64,000 nt of DNA from Myroides profundi (GTDB lineage: Bacteria; Bacteroidota; Bacteroidia; Flavobacteriales; Flavobacteriaceae): the NCBI RefSeq assembly GCF_000833025.1, contig NZ_CP010817.1, forward strand, positions 3,472,001 through 3,536,000. Direction: 5' to 3'. A program made the position numbers and the translations under genes. Each line of letters opens with the position of its first letter. Positions within the stretch are counted from its first letter, which is position 1. Under the pieces are notes generated by a model. That model was given only the letters and a program-made list of their open reading frames with translations, had not been told where the DNA came from and did no database searches. Of this stretch, positions 1 through 9,950 are shown one piece after another.

Positions 1-378
1 AGGAAGTTTTTGAGCAGCTAAGCGTAACGCTTCTTTTGCTACTGAAATTGGCACTCCACCAACTTCGAACATAATTTTTCCTGGTTTTACCACAGCAACC
101 CAGTATTCTACTGCACCTTTTCCTTTACCCATACGTACCTCTAGAGGCTTTTTAGTAATAGGTTTGTCTGGGAAAATTTTAATCCATAACTGCCCTTCAC
201 GTTTCATGAAACGAGTAGCAGCGATACGCGCTGCCTCGATTTGACGTGAAGTGATAAATGCAGAGTCCATAGATTTGATTCCAAACATACCATTTGAAAG
301 TTCATGCCCTCTTTGAGAAATCCCTTTCATTTTACCTTTCTGTACCTTACGGTATTTTGTTCTTTTAGGCTGTAACAT
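1..378 (-). CDS. rplP: 50S ribosomal protein L16, C-terminus cut by window edge
   Basis: The minus-strand frame starts with ATG at 378 ([15 protein letters not shown]) and runs off the left edge, so about 126 N-terminal residues are visible. L16 is a large-subunit protein at the peptidyl-transferase centre and A-site finger. The typical L16 segments [14 protein letters not shown] and [19 protein letters not shown] are present. It follows rpsC by 18 nt in the S10 gene order. Identity is certain; only the 3' end is unseen. Confidence 0.97.
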   Translation of the reverse strand, partial: MLQPKRTKYRKVQKGKMKGISQRGHELSNGMFGIKSMDSAFITSRQIEAARIAATRFMKREGQLWIKIFPDKPITKKPLEVRMGKGKGAVEYWVAVVKPGKIMFEVGGVPISVAKEALRLAAQKLP

Positions 379-396
379 TTTTCTTCAGTTTAAAAA

Positions 397-1116
397 TTAC
401 TTTCTTTTGCGTGGGTTAGATTTACCTTTTGGAGATCCTGCTGATTTAGATTGTTTTTTATCCATTCCAGCTAACGGAGAAAGATCTCTCTTACCGTAAA
501 CCTCACCTTTCATGATCCACACTTTAATCCCCATTCTACCATAAGTAGTGTGAGCTTCAGCAAGTGCATAATCGATGTCTGCTCTGAAAGTTGACAACGG
601 AATTCTTCCTTCTTTGAAAGTCTCAGAACGAGCCATTTCAGCACCGTTTAAACGACCAGAAATCATAACTTTGATTCCTTCAGCGTTCATTCTCATCGCT
701 GCAGCCATAGCCATACGGATAGCTCTACGGTAAGAAATTCTGCTTTCTATTTGACGAGCGATACTAGCAGCCACTAAGTATCCGTCTAATTCAGGACGTT
801 TGATTTCAAAGATATTGATTTGAACTTCCTTATCAGTAATCTTTTTCAATTCCTCTTTTAACTTGTCTACCTCTTGTCCACCTTTTCCGATAATGATACC
901 AGGTCTAGCAGTAGTGATAGTAACGGTTACAAGTTTTAAAGTTCTCTCGATGATTACTTTAGATACACTAGCTTTTGATAAACGAGCATGGATATACTTT
1001 CTGATCTTGTGATCTTCAGCGATTTTGTCACCGTAGTCATTTCCACCATACCAGTTTGAGTCCCATCCTCTGATAATACCAAGGCGATTCCCGATTGGAT
1101 TAGTCTTTTGTCCCAT
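397..1116 (-). CDS. rpsC: 30S ribosomal protein S3
   Basis: S3 lies at the mRNA entry channel of the small subunit. The 239-residue product starts [13 protein letters not shown]. It has a KH domain with the [14 protein letters not shown] loop near residues 72-86 and the C-terminal S3 domain ([13 protein letters not shown], then GVKVWI-like [10 protein letters not shown]). It ends in a lysine/serine-rich tail of about 25 residues. It sits 8 nt from rplV in the S10 operon order rplV-rpsC-rplP. Length and motifs are normal for the family. Confidence 0.98.
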   Translation of the reverse strand: MGQKTNPIGNRLGIIRGWDSNWYGGNDYGDKIAEDHKIRKYIHARLSKASVSKVIIERTLKLVTVTITTARPGIIIGKGGQEVDKLKEELKKITDKEVQINIFEIKRPELDGYLVAASIARQIESRISYRRAIRMAMAAAMRMNAEGIKVMISGRLNGAEMARSETFKEGRIPLSTFRADIDYALAEAHTTYGRMGIKVWIMKGEVYGKRDLSPLAGMDKKQSKSAGSPKGKSNPRKRK

Positions 1117-1124
1117 ACTGCTTA

Positions 1125-1535
1125 TTAATTGCTTTGTGTGTTATTATTAGATCCTAATACGATTGTTACGTGATTAGAACGTTTTCTGATTCTGTGTGCT
1201 CTACCTTGAGGTGCAGGACGAAGTCTTTTTAACATCATTCCTCCATCTACTCTGATTTCTTTAACGATCAATCCAGCTTCTTCAATGTTAGCGTCGCTGT
1301 TTTTCGCTTGCCAGTTAGCAATTGCAGACAAAAGTAATTTCTCTAAATTACGAGAAGCATCTTTTGAACTGAATTTTAATATATTTAGAGCTTTTTCTAC
1401 TTTCTGTCCTCTTACTAAATCCGCTACTAAACGCATTTTTCTAGGAGAAGTAGGGCAATTGTTTAGCTTTGCAAAAGCAACTTGCTTGTTAGCTTCTTTA
1501 ATTTGCTCAGCTCTTTCTCTTTTACGAACTCCCAT
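1125..1535 (-). CDS. rplV: 50S ribosomal protein L22
   Basis: L22 lines the nascent-peptide exit tunnel with L4. The product has 136 residues with the family core [18 protein letters not shown] and the beta-hairpin/tail [16 protein letters not shown]. The hairpin segment [18 protein letters not shown] is intact, with no macrolide-resistance-type deletion visible. It has a Bacteroidota-style N-terminal extension ([17 protein letters not shown]) before the conserved start of the fold. It lies between rpsS (9 nt) and rpsC (8 nt). Confidence 0.98.
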   Translation of the reverse strand: MGVRKRERAEQIKEANKQVAFAKLNNCPTSPRKMRLVADLVRGQKVEKALNILKFSSKDASRNLEKLLLSAIANWQAKNSDANIEEAGLIVKEIRVDGGMMLKRLRPAPQGRAHRIRKRSNHVTIVLGSNNNTQSN

Positions 1536-1544
1536 AGCTTCTTA

Positions 1545-1823
1545 TTATTTTTTACCTTTATTCTTTGCACCAGCGTGACCTCTAAACGATCTTGTTGGTG
1601 AAAATTCCCCTAATTTATGTCCTACCATGTTCTCTGTTACATAAACAGGAACAAACTGACGACCATTATGTACTGCGATAGTTTGTCCAACGAAATCAGG
1701 TGTAATCATTGAAGCTCTTGACCAAGTCTTGATAACTCCATTTTTTCCACTTTCTACGTTTACTTGAACTTTCTTCTCTAATTTATAGTGAACATAAGGT
1801 CCTTTTTTTAACGAACGTGCCAT
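1545..1823 (-). CDS. rpsS: 30S ribosomal protein S19
   Basis: S19 is a small-subunit head protein that contacts S13 and the P/A-site region. The product has 92 residues, starts [18 protein letters not shown] and contains the signature [23 protein letters not shown] followed by [16 protein letters not shown]. Length matches the family. It is 11 nt downstream of rplB in the usual S10 order. Confidence 0.98.
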   Translation of the reverse strand: MARSLKKGPYVHYKLEKKVQVNVESGKNGVIKTWSRASMITPDFVGQTIAVHNGRQFVPVYVTENMVGHKLGEFSPTRSFRGHAGAKNKGKK

Positions 1824-1834
1824 GTCTTAATCTT

Positions 1835-2659
1835 TTATTTCTTTCTACGTTCAACGATATACTTATTACTCGACTTAACTTTAGAACGAGTTCTGTACCC
1901 TTTAGCAGGCATCCCGTTTCTAGAACGTGGGTGTCCTCCTGACGAACGACCTTCTCCACCTCCCATTGGGTGATCTACTGGGTTCATTGCTACTGGTCTA
2001 GTTCTAGGTCTTCTACCTAACCATCTTGATCTACCTGCTTTACCAGAAACGATTAATTGGTGATCGTGGTTAGACACTGCTCCGATAGTAGCCATACATT
2101 CTAATAAAATCAAACGGATCTCTCCAGAAGGCATTTTAATAGTAGCATATTTACCATCTCTAGCAACTAACTGAGCGAAAGTACCTGCTGAACGAGCGAT
2201 AACTGCTCCTTGTCCAGGACGTAATTCGATACAAGATATAACAGTTCCTAAAGGAATTTTGCTTAAAGGCATAGCATTACCAACTTCTGGTGATGCATCT
2301 ACTCCTGAAACTACAGTTTGTCCAACTTTCATACCGCTTTGTGCAATAACGTATGATTTAGCTCCATCAACATAAGCAATCAAAGCGATGAATGCTGTAC
2401 GGTTTGGATCATACTCAATTGACTTAACAGTAGCTGGGATACCAACTTTAGTTCTTTTAAAATCAACTATACGGTATCTTTGTTTATGACCACCACCCAT
2501 GTAGCGCATGGTCATTTTTCCTTGACTATTTCTACCTCCAGATTTTTTTTTCGGTGCTAGTAAACTACGCTCCGGCTTATCAGTTGTTATAGCGTCAAAA
2601 CTATTTACAACTCTAAAACGCTGACCTGGGGTAATAGGTTTTAATTTTCTAACTGACAT
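1835..2659 (-). CDS. rplB: 50S ribosomal protein L2
   Basis: L2 is a universal large-subunit protein needed for subunit joining and peptidyl-transferase activity. The 274 residues begin [14 protein letters not shown]. They include the OB-like and SH3-like core, and the C-terminal signature [18 protein letters not shown] that carries the conserved catalytic-centre histidine. It lies between rplW (6 nt) and rpsS (11 nt). Confidence 0.98.
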   Translation of the reverse strand: MSVRKLKPITPGQRFRVVNSFDAITTDKPERSLLAPKKKSGGRNSQGKMTMRYMGGGHKQRYRIVDFKRTKVGIPATVKSIEYDPNRTAFIALIAYVDGAKSYVIAQSGMKVGQTVVSGVDASPEVGNAMPLSKIPLGTVISCIELRPGQGAVIARSAGTFAQLVARDGKYATIKMPSGEIRLILLECMATIGAVSNHDHQLIVSGKAGRSRWLGRRPRTRPVAMNPVDHPMGGGEGRSSGGHPRSRNGMPAKGYRTRSKVKSSNKYIVERRKK

Positions 2660-2665
2660 TATTTA

Positions 2666-2956
2666 TTAGATATTTGAATAAAAGTCTATACTATCTCCTT
2701 CTTTCAATTCAACTATTGCTTTCTTGTAAGCATTAGTTTTAGCGTTGATCATTCCACTTTTCGTGTACTTAACAGAACGCTTTGCAGCATAGTTCATAGT
2801 ATTCACGTTAACAACAGAAACTCCATAAGCAGCCTCAACTGCTTTTTTAATTTCAATTTTGTTCGCTTTTCTATCAACAACAAACCCAAAACGGCCAAAA
2901 GTTTCGCCGTCTTTAGTTATTTTTTCTGTAATTATAGGCTTAATTAAAACACTCAT
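2666..2956 (-). CDS. rplW: 50S ribosomal protein L23
   Basis: L23 sits at the tunnel exit and docks trigger factor and SRP. The 96-residue product has the short bacterial L23 fold: IIKPIITEKIT-like N-terminus (LIKPIITEKITKD), NKIEIKKAVEAAYGV, then VNTMNYAAK. It lies 7 nt after rplD. No oddity was seen. Confidence 0.97.
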   Translation of the reverse strand: MSVLIKPIITEKITKDGETFGRFGFVVDRKANKIEIKKAVEAAYGVSVVNVNTMNYAAKRSVKYTKSGMINAKTNAYKKAIVELKEGDSIDFYSNI

Positions 2957-2963
2957 GTTCCTA

Positions 2964-3593
2964 TTATTTACTTAAATTTTCTACAATTCCTGCTACAGAA
3001 CCCTCAGTTAACACTAAACTTCCAGCATTCAAAATACTGTAAGTACTTAATTCAGAGTTAGTTACAACAGCAGCCTTCCCTAAATTGCGTGATGACAAAT
3101 ATACATTTTTATTTGATTCACCAAACACAAATAGAGATTTTTTATTTTCCAATCCTAAACCTTTCAATACGTTGATGAAATTCTTAGTACTTGGAGCCTC
3201 GAAATTAAAGTTCTCAACTACGATTAAATTTGATTCTTTCACTTTGATAGAGAAAGCAGATTTTCTCGCTAAACGTTTTAAACTTTTGTTTAATTTGAAA
3301 GAGTAGCTTCTTGGTCTTGGCCCGAAGATTCTTCCTCCTCCACGGAAAACTGGCGATTTAATACTTCCTGCTCTTGCAGTACCAGTTCCTTTTTGTTTTT
3401 TAATCTTACGCGTACTTCCAGAGATCTCAGCTCTTTCTTTAGCTTTGTGAGTACCTTGTCTTTGATTTGCTAAATATTGTTTAACATCAAGATATACTGC
3501 GTGATTATTTGGTTCTATACCGAATACTGAATCTAAAAGCTCAACTTTTCTACCAGTATCTTTTCCTGTGATATCTAAAACTTTTACTTCCAT
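2964..3593 (-). CDS. rplD: 50S ribosomal protein L4
   Basis: L4 reaches into the exit tunnel through an extended loop. The product has 209 residues. The loop region [20 protein letters not shown] near residues 67-86 and the following [13 protein letters not shown] are conserved. The start ATG shares one base with the stop of rplC (TAATG arrangement at 3591-3595), which implies translational coupling. In Enterobacteria L4 autoregulates the S10 operon; the hairpin at 4258-4290 upstream of rplC would be the place to test a similar control here, which is inference. Confidence 0.98.
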   Translation of the reverse strand: MEVKVLDITGKDTGRKVELLDSVFGIEPNNHAVYLDVKQYLANQRQGTHKAKERAEISGSTRKIKKQKGTGTARAGSIKSPVFRGGGRIFGPRPRSYSFKLNKSLKRLARKSAFSIKVKESNLIVVENFNFEAPSTKNFINVLKGLGLENKKSLFVFGESNKNVYLSSRNLGKAAVVTNSELSTYSILNAGSLVLTEGSVAGIVENLSK

Positions 3594-4210
3594 TACTTCT
3601 GAACGATTACATAAGAGTTTTTGTGTCCTGGAATTGCTCCCTTAACCACAAGTAGATTTTTATCAGCTACTACTTTTAAAACTCTAAGGTTTTGTACTGT
3701 TACATTTACTCCTCCAGTTCTTCCTGCCATGCGCATTCCTTTGAATACTCTTGATGGGTAAGAAGAAGCTCCAATAGATCCTGGCGCTCTTAAACGGTTC
3801 TTTTGACCGTGAGTTACCTGACCTACTCCACCAAAACCATGACGTTTTACAACCCCTTGGAATCCTTTACCTTTAGATACACCTTGTACATCTACATATT
3901 CTCCTTCAATGAATAAATCAGCAGTGATTACATCACCTAATTTATACTCTCCAGCGAATTCTTTGATTTCAACAACTTTTCTCTTAGCAGATGTTCCAGC
4001 TTTTTTAAAGTGACCTAACTCAGCTTTAGTAGCATGTTTATCTGTCTTGTCATCGAAACCAAGTTGTAACGCTTCATACCCGTCAACCTCAATGGTTCTG
4101 ACTTGGGTAACGACATTAGGACCCATTTCGATTACTGTACATGGAATGTTTTTTCCATTCTCATCGAAAATACTAGTCATGCCGATTTTTTTACCAATTA
4201 ACCCAGACAT
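3593..4210 (-). CDS. rplC: 50S ribosomal protein L3
   Basis: L3 is an early-assembly protein whose loop reaches the peptidyl-transferase centre. The 205 residues start [15 protein letters not shown] and include [15 protein letters not shown] and the conserved [18 protein letters not shown] region, where substitutions in other species give pleuromutilin/linezolid resistance. The sequence there looks wild type. It is preceded by a 112-base gap, the widest inside this operon, which holds an inverted repeat. Confidence 0.98.
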   Translation of the reverse strand: MSGLIGKKIGMTSIFDENGKNIPCTVIEMGPNVVTQVRTIEVDGYEALQLGFDDKTDKHATKAELGHFKKAGTSAKRKVVEIKEFAGEYKLGDVITADLFIEGEYVDVQGVSKGKGFQGVVKRHGFGGVGQVTHGQKNRLRAPGSIGASSYPSRVFKGMRMAGRTGGVNVTVQNLRVLKVVADKNLLVVKGAIPGHKNSYVIVQK

Positions 4211-4257
4211 AAATATTAATTATTAATTATAAAATTTTATTTTATTTTCTAAAAGAA

Positions 4258-4290
4258 CTAAGTATTGGTGACTATAACACCAATACTTAG
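4258..4290 (-). promoter_or_regulatory. perfect 13-bp hairpin in the rpsJ-rplC spacer
   Basis: CTAAGTATTGGTG (4258-4270) is repeated in perfect inverse at 4278-4290 with a 7-base loop. It lies alone in the 112-base spacer between rpsJ and rplC, whereas all other spacers in this operon are under 27 bases. On the transcribed (minus) strand it is followed by an AT-rich stretch without a clean U run, so a simple terminator is not obvious. It could be an attenuator, an RNA-processing site or a ribosomal-protein binding leader. Confidence 0.6.
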
Positions 4291-4322
4291 TCTCTGATAT
4301 TCTTATTGAATCTCGTTATTTA

Positions 4323-4628
4323 TCACACTTTGATTTCAACTTCAACTCCACTTGGTAACTCTAATTTCATTAAAGCATCAATTGTTTTAGAAGATGAAGA
4401 ATAGATATCTAACAATCTTTTGTATGAACTTAACTCAAACTGCTCTCTTGCTTTTTTGTTCACGTGAGGAGAACGAAGAACAGTAAAGATTTTTTTATGA
4501 GTAGGTAATGGAATAGGTCCAGTTACTACTGCTCCTGTACTTTTTACAGTTTTTACGATTTTCTCTGCTGATTTATCAACCAACATATGATCGTAAGATT
4601 TTAATTTTATTCTGATTTTTTGACTCAT
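4323..4628 (-). CDS. rpsJ: 30S ribosomal protein S10
   Basis: S10 works in the small-subunit head and, with NusB, in transcription antitermination. The product has 101 residues beginning [20 protein letters not shown]. The conserved loop [23 protein letters not shown] is present. It lies 12 nt after fusA, and tuf is absent between them, as is usual in Bacteroidota. This joins the str and S10 operons into one unit. Confidence 0.98.
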   Translation of the reverse strand: MSQKIRIKLKSYDHMLVDKSAEKIVKTVKSTGAVVTGPIPLPTHKKIFTVLRSPHVNKKAREQFELSSYKRLLDIYSSSSKTIDALMKLELPSGVEVEIKV

Positions 4629-4640
4629 TTTACTCTAAAA

Positions 4641-6776
4641 TTAAGCGTTACCTTTTGCTTTAGTGATTACTGCCTCTGAAATGTTTGATGGTGTTTCAGA
4701 GTAGTGAGAGAACTCCATTGTAGAAGTTGCTCTACCAGATGATAATGTTCTTAATGTAGTTACATATCCGAACATTTCTGATAATGGAACAGAAGCTTTA
4801 ACAACTTTTGCACCAGCTCTATCATCCATGCTGTTGATTTGTCCACGACGACGGTTCAAATCTCCAACGATATCACCCATGTTTTCTTCAGGAGTCAATA
4901 CTTCTAACTTCATGATAGGCTCTAAGATGATCGCACCTGCAGCTTTAGCAGCAGCTTTGTATCCCATTTTAGCAGCTAATTCGAACGATAATGCATCCGA
5001 GTCAACCGCGTGGTAAGAACCATCAATTAAAGTTACTTTCATAGAATCCATTTCGAATCCAGCTAAAGGCCCTTGTTTCATCGCCTCTCTAAATCCTTTC
5101 TCTACAGAAGGGATATATTCTTTAGGAACGTTACCACCTTTAACTTCATTCACGAACTGTAATCCAACGAATGGTTTTCCATCAACGTCATCAGCAGGTC
5201 CCATTTTGAATACGATATCAGCAAACTTACCACGTCCACCAGATTGCTTTTTATAAGCTTCTCTATGTTGTGCATCACGTGTAAGAGCTTCTTTGTACTC
5301 AACTTGTGGCTCTCCTTGATTAACTTCAACTTTGAACTCACGTCTCATACGGTCGATCAATACGTCTAAGTGTAACTCACCCATACCAGAGATTACAGTT
5401 TGTCCAGACGCTTGGTCAGTTTTAACTGTAAAAGTTGGATCTTCCTCAGCTAATTTAGCTAAAGCAGTACCCATTTTATCCATATCCGCTTTTGTTTTTG
5501 GTTCAATAGCGATACCGATTACTGGGTCTGGGAATATCATACTTTCTAATACGATAGGATTTTTCTCATCACATAAAGTATCTCCAGTTTTGATATCTTT
5601 AAATCCTACAGCAGCTCCAATATCTCCAGCCTCAATGTATTCAACTGGGTTTTGTTTGTTAGCGTGCATTTGGTAGATACGAGAAATACGCTCTTTGTTT
5701 CCAGAACGAGTATTCAATACATAAGATCCAGCATCTAAGTGTCCTGAATAAGCTCTAAAGAATGCTAAACGACCTACGAATGGGTCAGTAGCAATTTTAA
5801 ATGCTAATGCAGCGAACGGCTCAGTTACCGATGGCTTACGTATAATTGGCTCTTCAGTATCAGGATCTGTACCTTCGATAGCTTCCTTATCCATTGGAGA
5901 AGGTAAGTAACGACATACAGCATCTAACATGAACTGAACACCTTTATTTTTGAATGAAGATCCACAAGTCATAGGGATGATGCTCATATCAAGAGTAGCA
6001 GCACGTAAAGCTACGTGGATTTCGTCCTCTGTGATTGAGTTTTCATCTTCCATATATTTCTCAAGAAGATTTTCGTCATAAGCAGCAATCTCTTCGATTA
6101 ATTGACCTCTGTATTGTTTTACATCGTCAATCATATCTGCAGGGATTTCAACAACGTCAAAAGTAGAACCATGATTCTCATCATGCCATACAATTGCACG
6201 GTTTTTAACTAAGTCAACGATACCTTTGAAATCAGCCTCATCACCAATAGGTAAAACGATTGGCACAGCGTTAGATTTCAACATATCTTTAACTTGCTGA
6301 CATACTGCTAAGAAGTTAGATCCTTGACGGTCCATCTTATTAACAAATCCCATACGTGGAACTTTATAGTTATCAGCTAATCTCCAGTTAGTTTCTGATT
6401 GAGGCTCAACACCATCAACAGCACTAAATAAGAATACTAATCCATCTAATACACGTAAAGAACGGTTTACCTCTACAGTAAAGTCAACGTGTCCAGGAGT
6501 ATCAATAATATTGAAGTGGTACTCATTACTTTCTGGTAAAACTGTCCCTTGGTTTGTTGGGAAATTCCAAGTACATGTAGTAGCTGCCGATGTAATAGTA
6601 ATACCTCTTTCAGCCTCTTGCTCCATCCAGTCCATAGTAGAAGATCCTTCGTGAGTCTCTCCCATTTTGTGGTTTTTACCTGTATAGAACAAAATACGTT
6701 CTGTAGTTGTTGTCTTACCAGCATCGATATGCGCAGCAATACCAATGTTTCTTGTATATTTTAAATCTCTTGCCAT
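4641..6776 (-). CDS. fusA: translation elongation factor G
   Basis: EF-G is the GTPase that drives tRNA-mRNA translocation and, with RRF, ribosome recycling. The 711-residue length is normal. G motifs in order are [12 protein letters not shown] (residues about 15-26), RGIT (switch I), DTPGHVDF and NKMDRQG. Domain IV carries [23 protein letters not shown], and the C-terminus carries [14 protein letters not shown] and [14 protein letters not shown]. It lies in the str order rpsL-rpsG-fusA. Confidence 0.98.
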   Translation of the reverse strand: MARDLKYTRNIGIAAHIDAGKTTTTERILFYTGKNHKMGETHEGSSTMDWMEQEAERGITITSAATTCTWNFPTNQGTVLPESNEYHFNIIDTPGHVDFTVEVNRSLRVLDGLVFLFSAVDGVEPQSETNWRLADNYKVPRMGFVNKMDRQGSNFLAVCQQVKDMLKSNAVPIVLPIGDEADFKGIVDLVKNRAIVWHDENHGSTFDVVEIPADMIDDVKQYRGQLIEEIAAYDENLLEKYMEDENSITEDEIHVALRAATLDMSIIPMTCGSSFKNKGVQFMLDAVCRYLPSPMDKEAIEGTDPDTEEPIIRKPSVTEPFAALAFKIATDPFVGRLAFFRAYSGHLDAGSYVLNTRSGNKERISRIYQMHANKQNPVEYIEAGDIGAAVGFKDIKTGDTLCDEKNPIVLESMIFPDPVIGIAIEPKTKADMDKMGTALAKLAEEDPTFTVKTDQASGQTVISGMGELHLDVLIDRMRREFKVEVNQGEPQVEYKEALTRDAQHREAYKKQSGGRGKFADIVFKMGPADDVDGKPFVGLQFVNEVKGGNVPKEYIPSVEKGFREAMKQGPLAGFEMDSMKVTLIDGSYHAVDSDALSFELAAKMGYKAAAKAAGAIILEPIMKLEVLTPEENMGDIVGDLNRRRGQINSMDDRAGAKVVKASVPLSEMFGYVTTLRTLSSGRATSTMEFSHYSETPSNISEAVITKAKGNA

Positions 6777-6797
6777 TGTATATAGTTTCTGTATGGA

Positions 6798-7274
6798 TTA
6801 AAATCTAAAGTGAGAGAATGCTTTATTAGCTTCAGCCATTTTATGAGTATCCATTCTCTTTTTAACAGCAGCTCCTTCTTCTTTAGCAGCAGCTAAGATT
6901 TCAGACGCTAGTTTTCCAGCCATAGATTTCTCATTTCTTTTTCTCGCATACAAAATCATCCATTTCATCGCCATAGAAATTTTTCTATCTGGACGAATTT
7001 GCATTGGGATTTGGAATGTAGCTCCACCTACACGACGAGAACGAACTTCTACGTGTGGCATAACGTTAGTTAATGCTTCTTTCCAAATTTCTAATGAAGA
7101 TTTTTCTTCATCTTGTTTTTTCTCCTCAACGATCTCTAAAGCATCATAGAATACTTTGAAAGCTGTTGATTTCTTACCGTCCCACATTAAGTTGTTTACA
7201 AAACGCGTAACTAATTGATCATTAAATTTTGGATCTGGTAAAAGAGGTCTCTTTTTCGCCTGTCTTTTTCTCAT
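6798..7274 (-). CDS. rpsG: 30S ribosomal protein S7
   Basis: S7 is a primary 16S rRNA binding protein that nucleates head assembly and contacts the E-site tRNA. The 158 residues start [15 protein letters not shown] and contain the motif [19 protein letters not shown] and a C-terminal [15 protein letters not shown]. It is 25 nt from rpsL and 21 nt from fusA. Confidence 0.98.
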   Translation of the reverse strand: MRKRQAKKRPLLPDPKFNDQLVTRFVNNLMWDGKKSTAFKVFYDALEIVEEKKQDEEKSSLEIWKEALTNVMPHVEVRSRRVGGATFQIPMQIRPDRKISMAMKWMILYARKRNEKSMAGKLASEILAAAKEEGAAVKKRMDTHKMAEANKAFSHFRF

Positions 7275-7299
7275 GTCTTCTTCTTAAACGTTTAAACGA

Positions 7300-7680
7300 T
7301 TATTTTTTGTCTTTAGGACGTTTTGCTCCGTATTTAGATCTTCTTTGAGTTCTACCGTTTACTCCGGCAGTATCCAAAGCTCCACGTACGATGTGGTATC
7401 TAACACCTGGCAAATCTTTTACCCTTCCACCTCTAACTAATACTATCGAGTGCTCTTGTAAATTGTGTCCTTCTCCTGGGATGTATGCGTTTACTTCATT
7501 ACCATTTGTTAAACGTACCCTTGCAACTTTACGCATTGCAGAGTTTGGTTTTTTAGGTGTAGTAGTATAAACACGCGTACAAACTCCTCTTCTTTGAGGA
7601 CAAGAATCCAAAGCAACCGATTTACTCTTCTTAGTCAATTGGGTTCTCCCTGTTCTTACTAATTGTTGAATTGTTGGCAT
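7300..7680 (-). CDS. rpsL: 30S ribosomal protein S12
   Basis: S12 shapes the decoding centre. The 126 residues start [12 protein letters not shown]. The two segments where streptomycin-resistance changes occur in other bacteria, [12 protein letters not shown] and [14 protein letters not shown], carry the sensitive-type lysines. It is the first gene of the superoperon, with a good promoter at 7734-7764 and a leader of about 50 bases. Confidence 0.98.
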   Translation of the reverse strand: MPTIQQLVRTGRTQLTKKSKSVALDSCPQRRGVCTRVYTTTPKKPNSAMRKVARVRLTNGNEVNAYIPGEGHNLQEHSIVLVRGGRVKDLPGVRYHIVRGALDTAGVNGRTQRRSKYGAKRPKDKK

Positions 7681-7733
7681 AATGTTTATTAATAATTTCT
7701 ACAATATATTATTCCGCACTATATACGGGGTTG

Positions 7734-7764
7734 CAAATGTATAACTATTTTTTATTTATTCAAA
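7734..7764 (-). promoter_or_regulatory. promoter of the str-S10 superoperon
   Basis: Read on the minus strand, TTTG at 7764-7761 is followed by 19 bases and TACATTTG at 7741-7734. This matches the Bacteroidota sigma-ABfrA consensus (TTTG, about 19, TAnnTTTG) exactly. It lies 54 bases before the rpsL start codon. The rest of the intergenic region (7765-8097) is AT-rich and shows nothing else I can support. Confidence 0.8.
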
Positions 7765-8097
7765 CCTCAAAGCATTAATTTTCAACATAATTAATTTTTT
7801 TTATCAACAATTCTCCTTTTACCTCTTTTTTTCTCTTTATGCGATAGTTATTCAAAAGTTATCAACATTATTTCTCTCCCTTTTTAGTAATCCAGCCTTT
7901 GTGCCCAATCTTCTCTTTCACTATTCAATAACACCAAAAAAAAAATAAACCTTAGCACTCTTCTCCCTTTTATACATCACCACAAAAAACATTCCTCTTT
8001 ACAGCTTTATGACACAACAGCACACCTCTTATTATACATTATAGTATATACTATCTAATATTTTTATAAATACCATTAAATCCAAATACTTAAAATC

Positions 8098-8139
8098 TAT
8101 CTTTGCACGTTTTTTTAAATTATATTATAAGTAACTTTG
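8098..8139 (+). promoter_or_regulatory. two candidate -7 promoter elements before rlmB
   Basis: TATCTTTG at 8098-8105 and TAACTTTG at 8132-8139 both match TAnnTTTG. No convincing TTG box sits 19 bases upstream of either. The second ends four bases before the ATG at 8144 and could give an essentially leaderless mRNA; the first gives a leader of about 30 bases. Confidence 0.5.
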
Positions 8140-8143
8140 CCCC

Positions 8144-8878
8144 ATGGAACAGGACAATCAGATATTTGGTATTCGTGCAATCATCGAAGCCATAGAAGCA
8201 GGAAAAGATATAGATAAGGTATTCATTCAGAAAGAAGCTTCTGGAGAGTTAATGAGTTCTCTTCTTAAGACACTAAAGAAGAACAACGTAAACTTCTCTT
8301 ATGTACCTATCGAGAAACTAAATAAACTAACTAATAAAAACCATCAAGGAGCTGTAGCGAATATCTCCCCTATCTCTTTTACTTCATTAGAAGTATTAGT
8401 AGAAGGTGTATTAGAGAAAAAAGAGAAACCTCTTTTCGTTATCCTTGATCAGATATCAGATGCTCGTAACTTCGGTGCTATTATACGTACTGCTGTATGC
8501 TGTGGTGCTGATGGTATCATCATATCTAAGAATGGAGCTGCTCCTGTAAACGGAGATACAGTAAAAACATCTGCCGGAGCAGTATTTAATATTCCTATCT
8601 GTAAAGTGGACCATATTAAAGATGCTGTATTCTATCTACAAGGGTCTGGTGTAATAACACTAGGTGCAACAGAGAAAGCAGAAAAAGAAATCTATGATGT
8701 AGATCTAAATGTACCTGTAGCGATCATTATGGGAAGTGAAGATAAAGGTATCAACCCATCTGTACTTAAAATCATAGACGAGAAAGCAAAGTTACCGATG
8801 TTTAGCACGATAGATTCACTAAATGTATCTGTAGCTTGTGGAGCATTTTTATACGAAACAATCAGACAAAGAAGATAA
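8144..8878 (+). CDS. rlmB: 23S rRNA (guanosine-2'-O)-methyltransferase RlmB / TrmH family
   Basis: This is a SPOUT-class SAM-dependent methyltransferase that in the named family modifies G2251 of 23S rRNA. The 244 residues carry an N-terminal substrate-binding domain starting IFGIRAIIEAIEAGK. The SPOUT motifs are FVILDQISDARNFGAIIRTA (motif 1), IIMGSEDKGINPSV (motif 2) and DSLNVSVACGAFLYE (motif 3, trefoil knot). A few bases separate it from the next gene, so the two are probably co-transcribed. Exact target guanosine is family inference. Confidence 0.93.
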   Translation: MEQDNQIFGIRAIIEAIEAGKDIDKVFIQKEASGELMSSLLKTLKKNNVNFSYVPIEKLNKLTNKNHQGAVANISPISFTSLEVLVEGVLEKKEKPLFVILDQISDARNFGAIIRTAVCCGADGIIISKNGAAPVNGDTVKTSAGAVFNIPICKVDHIKDAVFYLQGSGVITLGATEKAEKEIYDVDLNVPVAIIMGSEDKGINPSVLKIIDEKAKLPMFSTIDSLNVSVACGAFLYETIRQRR

Positions 8879-8881
8879 GAT

Positions 8882-9928
8882 TTGAAAGACGTAAAGGTAT
8901 TATTAAAGAAGCCTAACTACCCTGTCAGCGATGAGTTCATGGAATACTTAACCAAGTATAAGCGCACTACTAAGACTAGTGTGATCTATGATGACTTATT
9001 GCGCTTCAGTGGTTATATCAATATCGAGGACAGCAATGGTAATGACACGCTATGGTTGCGTGTATATTATCCAGAGTTCGAGTATAAAGAGATAGAAGCT
9101 AGCCTTACTAAGATATATACCTTACTTCACTCTGATGGTGACATTGAGACACTACAGTATCTAACTATTGATCATATTGACTTCTGTTCGTTTGGAAATT
9201 CTAAACCATTCAGAGTGAAAGTCCGAAATATACTCAATGACAATATCACCAACTTCTATGTAAAGAGAGCTGATGCCTCTCGTATATATGGATTAGAACT
9301 AGAAGAGATGCTGTCACCGAATACGATGAACTATCTCGTACACAATGACACCTTAATAGAAGAACACATATTAGGTATACCTGCTGATGTATTTATCACA
9401 GATCACCTACCTAAATGTACTGAAAGTGAAAAATCTCAGATCGCTAAAGAGTTTGTCAAGTTTAATGAACGCTGTATGATCGGTCTGCTGGGTGATATGA
9501 GATCTTATAACTTCGTCATCATACCTACTCATGACTTCGATCAGGTGGTCTATAGAATCAGAGCTATCGACTTCGATCAGCAGAACTATGAAGGCAACCT
9601 CAAGTTCTACCTTCCTCAGTTCTTTAAAGAGAACTACACTATCGTGAAGATGGTATTAGAGAAACTGAAACATACTTCGATAGAACAGTATCGACGAGAA
9701 GTGAGATCTGTGATCGTCAGAAGAGTACTGAGTAACAAAGAGAGACTAGACGAACTGATCCACGTGATGATACAGGATACAGTCTCTACTCCAGAAAATG
9801 TAGAAGAGTTAAAAATGTCATTACACAAATTAACTCACGAGAAGTCTTTCAAATATTGTAACAATATGGGAGAGATACTCGAAACAGCAATAGACTTCGT
9901 AGTCAAAAACTATAAAAGCACCTTCTAA
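8882..9928 (+). CDS. unknown protein with kinase-like catalytic motifs
   Basis: The 348-residue product starts at TTG, 3 nt after rlmB, so it is probably translationally coupled. I do not recognise a named family. Residues 204-210 (GDMRSYN) followed by 229-232 (IDFD) resemble the D-x4-N catalytic loop and the DFD/DFG metal-binding Asp of aminoglycoside-phosphotransferase or HipA-type kinases. An upstream VKRAD (Lys128) could be the ATP-binding lysine. There is no signal peptide or membrane segment. The last codons form one arm of a terminator. Kinase function is inference from these motifs only; the start codon is uncertain. Confidence 0.6.
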   Translation: MKDVKVLLKKPNYPVSDEFMEYLTKYKRTTKTSVIYDDLLRFSGYINIEDSNGNDTLWLRVYYPEFEYKEIEASLTKIYTLLHSDGDIETLQYLTIDHIDFCSFGNSKPFRVKVRNILNDNITNFYVKRADASRIYGLELEEMLSPNTMNYLVHNDTLIEEHILGIPADVFITDHLPKCTESEKSQIAKEFVKFNERCMIGLLGDMRSYNFVIIPTHDFDQVVYRIRAIDFDQQNYEGNLKFYLPQFFKENYTIVKMVLEKLKHTSIEQYRREVRSVIVRRVLSNKERLDELIHVMIQDTVSTPENVEELKMSLHKLTHEKSFKYCNNMGEILETAIDFVVKNYKSTF

Positions 9929-9944
9929 GGTGCTTTTATAGTTT
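9907..9944. terminator. bidirectional terminator overlapping a stop codon
   Basis: An 18-bp perfect inverted repeat (9907-9924 and 9927-9944, core AAGCACCTT/AAGGTGCTT) has A-rich left and T-rich right ends. It separates convergent genes and contains the last six codons and the stop codon (9926-9928) of the upstream plus-strand gene. Confidence 0.9.
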
Positions 9945-9950
9945 ATATCG

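Noticed and set aside
1285..1578. Plus-strand frame opposite rplV and others opposite fusA, the S46 gene and the A2M gene.
   Set aside because: They are mirror frames of highly conserved genes, with no signals of their own.
4629..4640. No tuf gene between fusA and rpsJ.
   Set aside because: This is the normal arrangement in Bacteroidota and not a deletion.
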